DNA of 64,000 bases from Membranipora membranacea. Taxonomy: Eukaryota; Bryozoa; Gymnolaemata; Cheilostomatida; Membraniporidae. Shown here one piece after another: positions 49,801 to 62,160 of this stretch. Position numbers and translations under genes: made by a program. Numbering within the stretch: position 1 is the first letter of the stretch; every line of letters begins with the position of its first letter. Where the stretch lies: positions 19,473,001 through 19,537,000 of the forward strand of contig OU612067.1 in assembly GCA_914767715.1 (NCBI GenBank). The letters are read 5' to 3'. The notes under the pieces are model-generated. The model was given only the letters and a program-made list of their open reading frames with translations. It was not told the origin of the DNA and ran no database searches.

Positions 49801-51825
49801 AGGGTAGGCATGATTTATATCAAATTTGTCCTGTTTTATAAAAAATAGGATTTAGACTTGAGAGTTATCTCCCCATTGATTGTAAAGGGGGCAACTCCCA
49901 TCACTGCTGATATCACAATCTGTGGTAAATATGGTTAGAAATGATTTATTATTTTTGACTTACTCCTCTGATATTAAACTCATCTTCATCTTTCTCTCTT
50001 TAGATTCCTCTGCTTTCTCTCTGCAATAATTACAGTCGTTGTCATAAAATTGTAACTATGATTAATGATTATTTTGATATAACTATATTTACTTAAATTT
50101 ACAACAGTAATGAAGCCCGACATGCAGTAAAAGAAGGGAAGAACCATGAGTCTTAACAATGAAATGCATTGTGGAAGGTTGGCTCCCTTATCACTTGAGA
50201 CTAAATATCTCCATGTGGTAATATTTGTTGTATTTTGAGGATTGGTGTTGGCGGGGCTATGAAGTTGTCCCATCATTCGATCATCCGATCATTCACTTTA
50301 ACGGTTTATCATGAAATTTCAGCGATATTTATGGATTACGGATAGGCACAATGAACTCACCGTCTCAGCGTAATTATCTCCTCTTCTTTTTCCTTAATAA
50401 TTATAGTGTTGTTGTTTCGATTTACTGTCTCTCTCTCCTTCATTTCGTCCATCACAGCCTTACATTCTGTTACCAGTCTTCTATGCTCCTTCTTTTCTGA
50501 AATATGATGTCAATTTATACATACTTTATAAAATGTCGGTCATTTGCAGGAGTGTTTCATATAGCAACAGTAAAGAAAAAGGGAACATGAAAAGTATAAA
50601 ACGAAATAGTGAAACACAAATCAGAAGTATATCGTGCTGAGTTCACTTTGACTCAGTTATAGAAATCTGCTGTAACAGGGTCGTTGTGCATGGAAAACTT
50701 CGCGCAAGACACTATGTTTTCTCTGAATCAGGGAAGGCGGGAGTATATCCCCCCCTTACTGACACAGACAGCAGTTTGACTGGTAGAGAGGGGACAACTT
50801 CAAACTTGATCAGTCTTATATAAGGCATTTCAGCACAAAATACAGGACATACTGATCGAAGCCCATAGAATGCTCTACAGGAAAATAAAGTTTGTACTTG
50901 AATGGCTGTGTTTGATACTTGACTATACAACAAGTCTAACTGAATTATTCTGACGATACAACCGGCAATGAACATCTTAATTTGTAGTACAGAAAGATTG
51001 GTAGATAAGTAAGACGTGTGAGCTTACTTACCTTCATACAAGGAGAACAGAAGTTTGAGGATAAATACAACAGAAACTGCCACCAGTACTGTAACAATGA
51101 AAAAATTGATAAGATGTATATTTATTCAAAATTCATAAAGGTTATTTTGAGTTGCTCCCGGTTGGATTTGCCTTCCCATGCCAGATGATCATTTTTACAG
51201 TATTGTGAATTATATTTGTACCGAAAATTCCTATACTGATGCTGACATGGTTGTTTATTACCAAAAGTGTAACAGAAGAAAGTTCTTTCATTACAAGAAA
51301 ATATTGTCAAGGAATTCCATATTGTAGACTTTGTGACCATTACCAAGCAAGCTATTGTTGTGACATCACGACATTTAGACTCCATCGCGACTGGAGTAAT
51401 GTCATCACCATATGCAGCGGTCAAATTGTTGTGTGGGTGTTTCGATGATAAAATCTTTTAACAATCATAACCATGAAACTCTTTATTTCATCACTGATTA
51501 AGTTCTTTGTTGACAAATTAGAGGATGAATGCAGTACTTAATATGTGATCCTGTTAGTTAAGATGTAAAGATTTCAGTTGAATTCTAACTGTTTTTGTAG
51601 GATACACCAACAAATGTAGCTTATAACATTTGTGTAAGCTTATAAGGTATATCAAAAACAACAACAAGGAACGAAACAGGGTCATTAACACAGCCCCGCA
51701 ATATATACTGACTAGTTTCAAAATAAGCAAACATGTTTGTTACTATACATACCAAATAGATACACCCTAAACTGGCGCTCCTGTTCATCTAAAGCGTTCT
51801 GACACGGAACTCTTTCTTCTTCCAT
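46817..51825 (-). CDS. Unrecognised single-pass membrane protein with charged coiled-coil-like tail, 12 exons (copy B)
   Basis: Exons are 51825-51753, 51088-51032, 50496-50361, 50020-49964, 49673-49595, 49431-49348, 49103-48996, 48716-48603, 48285-48001, 47761-47669, 47247-47149 and 46903-46817. Every exon has the same length and phase as in copy A, giving 423 aa, whereas intron lengths differ (for example 535 against 568 in intron 2, 279 against 251 in intron 7). Amino-acid changes are scattered, e.g. ATES for ATER and DATERLE for DETERLE in the exon 9 repeats, and GELT for GEIT in exon 11. The intron 2 donor is stronger here (GTAAGTAAG) than in copy A (GTAAGAGAG). The frame is intact throughout, so both paralogues, or both alleles, look functional. 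Confidence 0.6.
47458..47520. repeat. 23-bp stem hairpin, copy B
   Basis: Same intronic inverted repeat as 31498-31560, with arms conserved. Confidence 0.65.
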
Positions 51826-52247
51826 GATTTATAAATAGTTTACTGTCAATTGTATTCAAGAATTTCGTCTGCCAAGTACTAAATACAAGTTTTAAGCAGA
51901 GGGTCAGTTTGAATCAACTTTGTCTAACAATGCTTTACTCCTGACTGACTAAAATCTAAAAACCATTGTTGTAACACAACGTACTGCCACATGGCCTTAA
52001 AATACCATTAAGCTGTGACTTAAGGGACAACATAACATTTTAACAATGACATCATCAATGTTTGTTGCTGAAAGTGGCTATGACCACGGCAGAGTAATGA
52101 TTGTAATTATGATAATGATAATTATTACAGTGTAAACTTAGTAATTATGTGCTCCTGCCATTTTTGTTGCTGAACAATACATTCTGTCTCTAATATAATC
52201 AGGGAGTCTTGGTTATTGGTTATGATTGTATTTTTCTTTACTTATAG

Positions 52248-52504
52248 TTCATGAGGAGGCTAAGGATTTGTAAACAGAGCGACAGGAACATTTCAGAAGG
52301 CTTGAGCCGTTACAGGATATGATGGTGTTTGCAAAATCAGAATAATTCATCCGACCGACCATCCTCAACGAAGCTGATAATCAATCGGAAATGGCTATCC
52401 ATTCCCACAAAGTGCAACCAACACAATCATCGGCATCCAGCTAATCAAAGCTGACCTACATGTATGTGGATGAAAATGAGAGATTACTTCATGCAGTAGA
52501 GAAA
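52248..52504 (+). pseudogene. Exon-like segment with two in-frame stops (copy B)
   Basis: Counterpart of 36298-36554: 257 bases with the same acceptor and donor, and the same TAA stops after EDL and after FAKSE. It differs by a few substitutions. Confidence 0.35.
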
Positions 52505-52844
52505 GTAAGTGGAATTTTAATTTCAATTCTCTTACAATCCTGTGTTATCCAGAAGTTGAGTGCTCAAACTCCGACAGGGATGCTAGTCGTGGCATTTCGT
52601 TATAAACCACAGCAGAATTTGAGCACTTTAATCAGTTTACAGTTCAGCACTTCATGTTACATGAGTGACTTACACTAATGAAAATTTGTGATAGTTACAT
52701 CTTGTAAGATGTTTTCTAATCTTACCTCCGATTGTAGCTCAAACAATTGAATAGAATGTCACATTTGTCTCGCGGACTAATGTATACTTTTATTGCCTAA
52801 ACAGCATTATTTCCATAACAAACTTTTTATTTTATCATCATAAT

Positions 52845-52858
52845 GGGGGGGGGGGGGG
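52845..52858. repeat. Poly(G) run, copy B
   Basis: A G run slightly longer than its counterpart at about 36797-36806 in copy A. The sequence just before it differs completely between the copies. Confidence 0.75.
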
Positions 52859-53219
52859 GTTAGACTTTACATTGACATTTATAATGTATGGGTGTGATTT
52901 CGGATATGAAATATGATAGGCAATACACACTACGTAACAGACATACACAATAGATTGTTGCCATATCTATGTCGCAACGTGAATCAATCCAAGATACACC
53001 AAATACTTGGATTCAGGAACTCATCATGTCTCACCTTAAGTATGGTGTGTCTACTATACTTGTCCTAGATCATATTAAGACTTTGAAATTTTGTCTCTTT
53101 CATTACTGTGAGGGTGAATATCTGAAAAGTTGCCGAATACTAAAATAGTATATAATATGTGATTGAATCGATCCAATCAAGAGAAGACAACTACAATATT
53201 TTGCAACCTCCATAAAAAT

Positions 53220-54420
53220 TCATTTTTGTACAAGATTTTGCAACCAAATAGTGACTTGAGAACATTTCCAGTTAGCATGGATACACTCAAGCTATTAGAG
53301 AAATGCAGATATAGTACAGATTGTCACCTGCTGTGCCGCTTATTGGCAGACAAAGGTATTAATAACTATTTTGTGGTTGATCGATTGTCATGTTTTCAAA
53401 ATAAATTAAACTTGAGTAAGTTTCCCTGCTCGGAAAAAGGGAGACGCTGTACCTTTATACTTTGCTAAATAACAGAAAATCTTGTTTTCCATAACTCAGA
53501 CATTCATGCTAATCAACTAGCTAAGAAACTATGATTTGATCAAACACTTTACCTTTTTCCCATTCCGTACTCAATTATAAATTATATACTTTTTGCTGAT
53601 GATACAAATATTTCTAGTACTGACCCTGAAATTATAAAAAGGAACTTACCTTTGATGAATGAATGGTGTATCACCAACTGTCTTGTGATAAACTATGAGC
53701 AAACCTTATCAAGTCTTTTTTGAAGATTGCTCAAATATGGGACTCTATTTTAGAAGAAAAAGGAACAACCCAATTTTTAGGAGATAAGTTAGACTCCATC
53801 ATAGCTTTCTATGAGCGTTTTAAAAGCATAAAAAAATTAATTAAATTTAACTCTGATGATGATGCGAGCACTCCGTCCAGCCATTGACCAAAATTCAATG
53901 GGTGACATATATTACAGCTTATACTATCATCATTTGATCTACAGATAAGAGCTCTGGGGCCACACAAGGGACTCTGGGGCCACACAAGGGATAGCCAACT
54001 ACGACAAGTACAGGAAAACGAAAATAATGCTCTGCATGTCATTTAGGGAATCTGACCAGGGGTCACATTACTATAGTTATTTTGGAAAACTTAAAATCAT
54101 GCCATCGCAATTGCTTTTTCAAAACAGAACTATGTAACTTTTATTTAAATCCTACTCAATCAAGATATTTTAAATATGTAAACAAACCATGAATACAAAA
54201 CTAGATCAAACAAACTAAAAATTATTAAAACCAACAACAAGATAGGAGAGAGGGTCCTTGTTGAGCACTGGCCTTTTGGGAGTTTGGACAGGGCCGGGGG
54301 GTGCGATCTCACAGTTGGGCTGGCGGGGTGTCTCTGGTCGTGTGGTGGATAGCCGGTACGGTGGGCATGTTTTGTCTGGGCTTTTCATGATGTCCGTGTG
54401 GTGTTTTTGTAATTATGAGT
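53220..54420 (+). mobile_element. Decayed non-LTR retrotransposon, reverse transcriptase fragment (copy B)
   Basis: Counterpart of 38206-39120 with the same FADDTNISST motif at about 53599. Here about 300 bp more is retained (53780-54080). It starts with a GDKLDSIIAFYERFKS frame that could continue the RT/thumb region. It also includes a 20-bp tandem pair, ACTCTGGGGCCACACAAGGG, at about 53950-53990. Frames are broken. Confidence 0.55.
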
Positions 54421-57400
54421 GTTAGCCACCACTCTAGTCACAGACAATCTGGCTGTCCCATGCTTTTATTTACTTTCTTTTGAACATTTATTACTCTTAC
54501 CTAATTTACAATGTTTCTTTATAGCAAAATACGAAACAAAAATTGTAAAATGTATCAGGAATTTAGGATTGTACACGTATAATCTTGAAACAGATTCAGT
54601 GGGCCGTCATACAGACACCCGAGTCTTACCCTCGAATTTTGCATGTACCATTGTGGCAACACCAGAGATAAAAAACTAAGGGTTTTCGGGTGTGTTGTTG
54701 TCAGCCATTTCTAACATGTGTTAAAGCTTTAAGCTCGGAGGTCAAATCTGTAAAGCCTCATATATACTGTTCATATCTAATCAATTGTACAGGCACACTA
54801 CTCCAGATTGTAGCAAATTTGATGAAACTTGATATTTACAGGTGAATAGAAAAAAACATCATGGCTGAGCAAGAGTTTAACCCCTTGGGCTGAGGTAGCT
54901 GAGTTTCTATCCACTTTATTTCTGAAGTTGAGCATGCTTGACCCCCGTTAAGGTGAGAGTTGGTTGTTGAGAGCTCAGCTAGAGGGACAAAGTTCGAAAT
55001 CTGAAATTATTCTTATACTGTGGAAAGCTCCGCATCAAAGGCTTCTAAGGATTAGATTCGAGAATATTATTACATTTTGTATATATCAGTCATCTGGCCT
55101 CGTGTTAGTCTCAACGTTTAATGGAGGTAGAGTTAGGATATATTTACCGCTGTCTGTTGTCTTGCGCTGATTTCAATGTGGGACCAAAATTTTGCAATTT
55201 TACAGAGCAATAGATTTTATTTTGCAACTTAACCGACCAATCAACAAAGAAAATGCATAGTCACCTTATGACAAAAGAAATGAGCCTGATACATATAAAA
55301 CAATACTAAAACAAAAAATTAAAATTGAAGCTGAGGGTTGAGTATCTGTTACTTCTCCCAGAACAACTCAGTCCCGCATCAGCTTCACAAGCCCTGACCT
55401 TCAGAGATAAAATAGAATCATATTGATGGCATGAAGTGAATGATGATAAGACAGTTGAAGAATAGGAAAAATGAGTTCACGAGGAATGATAGACTGCCAG
55501 AGGTGTGTTAAATCAGTAATGATGTCACCGTTGTTTGAATGTTTTAGATTTTACCATCAACACACGATCTCAGCGTTGCTGCTGTATCTGGCGGTTGGGT
55601 TGGATAGCACAATAAAATGAGTGATCCTATTCTCAAAAAAAAAGAAATAACTAAAAAAAATTATTGATTGATATGAACTTTGGGGCTAAAACCTGTTCTC
55701 TCACCTACATTGCTTTATCTCACACTGCTGTAGGGGACAATAAGTTGAGGCCTGTCAATACGTATCCCACAATGCACTTTTCTGGAATTGCCAGTGAGCT
55801 AAGGTCAATGATGAAATAATCCTGTGAGATTGTCCTGATCTTTACGGAACATACAGGTTAATTTGTATTTCCGGATAGAAATGGTAGAAATGATGAAAAA
55901 CACTTAAAGAATTTTCAGAGTGTCCCACAGAATACTATTGTATGTCATACTTCGTTCAGGGATGGACTTGTGATTAAGGGACTGACTTGCGATTTTCAGG
56001 GCACCAGCTGATCTGGTATCTGGCCCACCATTCTTCCTACCCAGCTCATTGCAGAAGAAAATTGAAGATACCGGAGGTCCAGCAGTGTGTGTTTGCGTGA
56101 CCCACATTGAAAAGAACACCCTCTGCCTTTTCGATATAAATCATATCCAGGTTTCTGGCAGGTGTGGGGGAAGGGTGGGCATTAGTTCAATTGGTCAAAG
56201 TACCTGTACCCAAGACAGGATAACTCACGCCGCATCAAAGAGCCGAGTAGAATGATGTTCTTGAAATACTAGAAATGACCAATAGAATCAGTCAGTGTCG
56301 ATACATGAGCCACAATTTGTTAATTGAGACGGGCATAAGATCAGAGTCATAACCACTCTCACAAGCAGATGACATTATATCACAAAAGTCAAGAGAACAA
56401 TCCATCACAATAACAGAAAACTCATCGTGCCGTTAGACTTACCCATCAGGTAAACATCAAAATGTCTTCTCTGTTTTCCATTTCTCACAATGATGTGTAT
56501 GATATACAGTTGATGCCAATTAAGGTGATAAAGATGATAAACTGGCAATTCAGTTTGACTCTGACTGACTGTAGAACTTATTGATCAAACATAATGTACT
56601 GCATAAGTTCATTCCAGTGACATCATCATTATTTGCAGATGAATTTGAATGAAATATGTATGAATCGTTTCCTCTCTGCAAGATTCCTACTGCTTTCCCA
56701 TCTGAAGTTAATTGCGAACCGTCTTTAATTCTTATTTTTGATTTACCTCTCATTTACAAAATTTCCGCTTTGGTGGGGTCTTAAAGGTGAGTAGAGCTTT
56801 TCTCATTATGATGTGGTATATTTAGTCCATCATACATGTTCTATTTACGAGGTCATGGTAAAGAAATATTACTATCTAATTCACTACATTGTATTTTGAC
56901 TCACCCAACCTGGTATGATGTCTCTGATAGAAAAATGCAGCAATCTGTGATAAGGAAAATACCAGTCTTTTCATCCACTAGGTATGTTGGCTTTGAGTTT
57001 TGGTTCCAAAAAGTTGGCGTCCCTTTTTTTTTGTTTTTTTTTTTTGTATAAAAAATGTAATTTTGAATTATTAGCTGTTTTGTGCATTCTATTCTAAACA
57101 ATGCATTGTTATTTTTATTCTCGATCTAATATACTTCGTTTTTCCATAGCCATCGTTGATTTGCTATGAGACAAAGTACAAAGAAGTTCATTATCTGGCT
57201 TTTTACTTATCTGGCTTTTTACTTATATTAGGGTTTAATAGCTGTAATCCCACCTGCAATATAATTGTTGAGAAATCCAGTATTATCTCTAAACAAAATT
57301 TTCCGGACTATTTCACAGACTGACACACACCCTTTCACTGGTTTGTGTGCTTCCTTCCTATCCCTCCAGCTTAATAATCTGGTAAACAGCGCCTTTCCAT

Positions 57401-59547
57401 CATCTAGTTAATGATCGACTGTTAAATCAGAGGTAAAAACGTTGTTTCATTGGTTAACAATAAGTGATCTGTCTTGTATAATCATACATCTAAAAAAAAA
57501 GTATCCAGGTTTGAAGAAATGAAATAAGGCAGGCTCTTCAATAAAATTGAGCAAATATTACATCAACTTTGAGTCTTACTCTGGTACAAGACGTCATACA
57601 TTTCCTACTTGCTGTATAATCGTCTTAGTGGTTTCAGAGAGAGGACCTGAACGATTTCTAATATTGCATCTGATGGAAGGTAACTGATAAAAATGCCAAT
57701 TACTGACGAGTTCAATTGATTGTCCTAATAGGAAGATGCTTCTAGATCTGGATTAATTATGTCATAATAAAGCACTTTACCAACCTGCCTATAGATTTGA
57801 CACTTAAAATATTTGCAATCACTCATATCCATAATACCAATGACAGTATTTATAATCTTTGATAATACAATCACACAGATTAAGGTTACAATATAGATTA
57901 ATTCTAAAGTACATCATCAAGGTTAAGCTCCTGGGAGTGCTATCTCTGCTCCTCACAAGAGAAAAGGGTCACATGAATTGTTGAGGGACACAGACAGTTG
58001 TCGCTGGGATTTTGGAGAGATTTTATTTATACTACCTATTGTGGTAGTGGTCTGAGATATCAATTTGTTGTCATTTCAAATTTGTCAACAATTTAAAGGT
58101 TTGAATATGCCCTAAATTCTTCCTACTGTCGGATTGAAGCAACCTAGAAACTAGAATCCATCCTAAAAGTGTGAGGTGATGGGTGCAGTAGCCGCCACAA
58201 CCTGATTAAGTAACTCATCGCCAATATTGGCTATGACACTTTGATCACTGCTAATTGTTGGTCAAGTAGTCCTGATACTTCTGCCAAAAACGTTCCAGAA
58301 CTACAAAAGTAATTGCTTTATCCTCCATAATTTAACAACGTTTCAGTAACTGCCGGTCAAACCGTTTTATAGCTAGGTCATAGGTGCAGTTGAAGTTATG
58401 CAAGATATAGCATGTGATCAAACTTTGAGTAAAACTAAGGGAGCAACCTCAAAGTGGCCTCGCTGTTATATCACCTTGGATTAGACCCTCTCTTACCTTT
58501 GGTCTGGAAGAAGATTTGTTGATATTGTGCGGGGTGCGATGGATTTGCTGTTTAAATGATGATTGATGAGGTGTGGGGTTGTTTTGGTGACTAATATATT
58601 TTAATGTTGGTCAGCTGTCAGTGAGATAGAACATGACCATAACTTAACAGCTAATCTTAACTCAAGTGAATTATTGTATAAGGAGAAATTCGCTAGCATG
58701 GCTTTATATAGGCAGTCAATACATAAAAGCAATCAGGTGAATTATAATGTTTTAGTCTTGTCTTGAAATGGAGAAAAGTTTAACAAAATTTACCCACAAT
58801 TCATCCTCAACAATTATGATCAGAAGATGATGACCGACACCTAACCCGTCACAATCTGTTTTTGAATTTTTGTGATCAATAGCTACAAGAGGGACAACTG
58901 AGAACCGATCCGATAATTTTTTTTGTGAAGGGCAAACAAAGGGGCTGAGCTGATGAGGCAATGTGGTACCAGACGATATCAAGACAAAGATAACCTCATT
59001 CTACTGACAATTATATCTCATGAATTGAATCCCGCAACTGGTACCATCTAAATAGGATCACTTATTGTTAACCAACAAAGAAAGTTTTTACATCTGCTGT
59101 AACAGTAGATCATTAACTTGATGATGGTCTGGTGCTGCTTACCAAATTATTAAGCTGGAGGAATAAGAAGGAAGCAGATAAACCAGACAAAGAGGAGCAA
59201 AGTAAAAATTGGATACTCGATTTCTCAATTTGCAAAAACTCCAACAATTATATTGCAGGTAGGATTATAGCTATTAATCCCACAAAGTAAAAAGGTGAGG
59301 GGTTCGTTGCCATAACCATTTGTTGATTGCAAGGTAGCAAACAAAAAAATAAGAAATATATTAGGCCAAAAATAATTGTTTAATTGTTTAGTCTAGAATT
59401 ACACAAAACGGCTAATAATTAAAAGTGATAATTCTACGGAGGCAGAAAGTGATTCTCCACAGTTTAAAGAGCTCTGTTCGGTTAGCTGGTTGATTTTCTT
59501 CTATCAACAGAGTCAGTTTGTTAACTGGTTATTTGGGTGTATATGTT
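54421..59547. other. Unique-looking non-coding DNA of copy B
   Basis: Counterpart of 39121-44399 without the 43.7-kb hairpin and with small indels. From about 57390 to 58340 it is nearly identical to copy A. No exon is recognised. Confidence 0.4.
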
Positions 59548-60041
59548 ATGGCAAATCTAAACACAATGAGCAGGTAAGTGACTTTGAATTATGTTATACA
59601 TACAGTGTTTCATAATAGTTTCATACCTGCATACTTTGACAGTCATTGAAATTTTATTTTTGGGAAACATGTTTTTTGCAACATACAGCATAGGAGTAGG
59701 TAGTGGCTCAGTTGGTAAGAGCGCCGGGCGTTCAGCAGCCATGCGTTGAAGGTTGTGGGTTCTAATATCATGCTGTCCAGTGACTACTGGTTTCGGTTGG
59801 ACCCCTGATGTGCTATGACCTTTCAAAAACCAGAGAAAAATGACCAGCTAATATCTTGCCGTCCATACTTTGGGATGTGGCGTGTGATACAAAAAGTAAT
59901 TAACCAACTATTATATCATATCATTATATATGATAAAATTTATTTTGTATTTCAGACTTATCACTGTTGATCGAAGCCTGGACAGAAACACTCTACTTAT
60001 TCTCCTGCTGATTTATTTATGCCTCACTCTGGTGGCAGCTG
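59548..60041 (+). pseudogene. First two exons of the CUB-like gene, copy B (truncated)
   Basis: Exon 1 (59548-59573) and exon 2 (59956-60041) match copy A exactly in length and encode the same N-terminus and hydrophobic segment. Homology stops 60 bases into the next intron, and the CUB-like third exon is absent. Unless it splices to an unrecognised downstream exon, this copy is broken. Confidence 0.5.
59690..59890 (+). mobile_element. tRNA-derived SINE (copy B)
   Basis: Counterpart of the SINE at 44555-44775, with an internal deletion of about 26 bp near 59842. The A-box-like and B-box-like motifs are intact. Confidence 0.6.
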
Positions 60042-60418
60042 GTGAGTATTATAATCAAGGTGGACTTCATTTTTACTTACAACATTGTTGTCATGTAATG
60101 ACACTGCGTTTCATGCCCCTGAATTGTCTGACAATTCTGTACAATTCTAGAATTGTCGAGATTTGACCCATTTACAATGAACCAACCAGCTTCCATTATT
60201 GTCTAATTAACCCTGCCTGCTAAATAAATTACATTCACCATTGTGTTGTTATAGAATGAGCCTTCACAGTGTCAGATAATGTAATATAATAGGCTTGATT
60301 TTACATGTAATGTGTTTCTATGTAGATGACTAGACAACTTAAATGTTCTAATAAAGATAAAGATAACGCATTTTTGTAAACCAACATCTCACCCTCCCAA
60401 AGAAAACTAAACACTTAC

Positions 60419-62160
60419 CACTCAGCAAGAACGTCCCTCCATTATCATTGCACATGTCTGGATCATAGAGTACTATGATAACTCGATGGTCAGGATTGTC
60501 ACCTGCCGCTATCAAAATTGTCACATTTGCTAAAAAAAAGAGGTTCACCCAACAATTAATATAGGCATGGCATGGCTTGCTTACATTTATACCTGCCATA
60601 AGATTGTCATTATTGTGTGTTAATGATATCGTTTAATACAAAAGTATTGTCAACCATGTAATGGAAATCAAAATTTATTTGAACAGTTGATCGCAGACAG
60701 TGTCAATCTGTGCTGTCCCAACCATATAGTCTCGCTTTCTTGATGATCAATTCAAATAAAGAAAAGGATCAGCTGGAGCAGCGCGGATATGGATGGTATC
60801 ATTGGCATTATTGTTGTTTGCATCAATTATTAATCTCGGGAGTGATTAGCTTAATCACTCTTTTTACTGCCACTCTTTGCAACGTTCCTTGAGAATTGTA
60901 CTGTATATAGTCAGCTTTTCTGTCAAAACAATGTAAAAAAAATATAATCATCGTCTTGAGATACATTAAGTCAAGTCAATTTTTAGGGGTGATATGCGAG
61001 TGTCTTTTTGGAGTTCTCCCATCTCTGGCAAACAAAATGAAGGAGCGTGCAACTCCCAGTCCTGTTATCAATGGTACCTTCATTGGTGGGACCAGAGATT
61101 GATTTGTGATTGGCATCAACTCTTTCACAATGGTAAGTTAGGCCACCTAAATGGCTTGATTGTTTTAGGGAGCAAAAGATGATTTATTTGTGATCAGCGT
61201 TGTATCACCATCAAGATATAACATTGTTATTGATAGGTATTGCAAATAAATAGCGACAGGTAAACCATTACATACTATCGAAACCCATACGATTAACACA
61301 TTTTCACTCAGGTGATAGGCTTATTGTAGGACGGAAACTATGCCACATCATTGTATGGGTACATGAGGTTACACCCACCTGGAATTGAATCGTAAAAAAA
61401 TCCACCAACCTTCCGTTGACAATATTTGTCTATATACTTGTCTACCGGCTATATTTTTATGACATTAGCTTGGACATCAGCGTGGACATCAGAGTGTCAT
61501 GTTTCATTTTTAATTATCATGAATATATTTCATAAGCCTTTGAACCATAAAAGTTTTAGTATGTAAACTTTGCAACTTTGAACTAAAGAAGATATTTGAG
61601 TGCATTGGGAGACAATGTGTCGAGATGTATGGTTGAAATTTAGATTCTTCAATGCATCACGGTTATGTGTAATATTGAGCGCTCTGAGTCTACCCCTGAA
61701 TTGTCCTAGATGCCACTGGCCTGGCTGTGACAGTTGGTTGCATCAGCAAGCTATATCATATATAAAAGAGGCTTACTCCACCATATGTTACGCTTTATGG
61801 ATCATTGACAATACTAGGATACAGGAAAGTTCGCCTACCATCGCTCTTAGATCTGTGTAATTAAGCATGCTAAAAGAATGATTGTTGCTATTTCTACTAA
61901 TCCCATCTTAGAGGATAGCGATTGTCAGCTATACACTCTATAATAAAATATTTTCACTCTAAGAAGAACTCCGTCAGACCGAATTAATAATCTGTGTTCT
62001 CTCTAAATGCGAACAAGAAAAAGGCTTCGATACTCATACCATTACTAAAGAGCATCGCATCATTTGTTTTGGAATTTCTCACTGACCAAGAACCAGCGAA
62101 CTTACCAGAAGTTTGTATTATGCATCCAATTTCATGGTGGCGATAAAAATTAATGCTAAC
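60419..62160 (-). CDS. Partial CUB-like gene, two exons (5' and 3' ends not found)
   Basis: One exon runs from an acceptor TTGTTAG to 62106 (about 62157-62106, with a GTAAGT donor), encoding INFYRHHEIGCIIQTS. It joins in phase to 60529-60419 (TTTTTTTTAG acceptor, GTAAGTG donor), encoding NVTILIAAGDNPDHRVIIVL then YDPDMCNDNGGTFLLS. The join gives Cys, a Thr-Ile strand, a hydrophobic strand and a second Cys about 35 residues on, as in the middle of a CUB domain. It also resembles the third exon of the plus-strand gene at 45347. An open segment with a strong donor at 63360-63293 (reading PTVLPPISFSIGIRLDKKSH) could be an upstream exon. Assignment is by eye. Confidence 0.35.

Larger units (their letters stand above)
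45721..60101. repeat. Copy B of the direct tandem duplication
   Basis: Matches 29894-44989 of copy A. The left border (45721) is immediately after the third exon and donor of the CUB-like gene. The right border is after TCATGTAATGA at 60101, inside the second intron of the copy-B CUB-like gene. Private features are the 81 bp at about 46284-46364, extra sequence at about 52540-52585 and 52755-52845, and about 300 bp more at 53780-54080. The opposite differences (1013 bp and two hairpins) are in copy A. Confidence 0.95.

Noticed and set aside
60710-60892. Plus-strand frame with a hydrophobic stretch near 60.8 kb
   Set aside because: Hydrophobicity appears in several frames of the same AT-rich stretch, and there is no donor or acceptor that links it to a gene. 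A small inverted repeat (AGTGATTAGCTTAATCACT) explains part of it.
60994-61182. Plus-strand Trp/Cys-rich frame ending near a GTAAGT donor at about 61131
   Set aside because: Entry phase does not match copy-B exon 2 of the CUB-like gene, another frame is equally open, and no domain is recognised.
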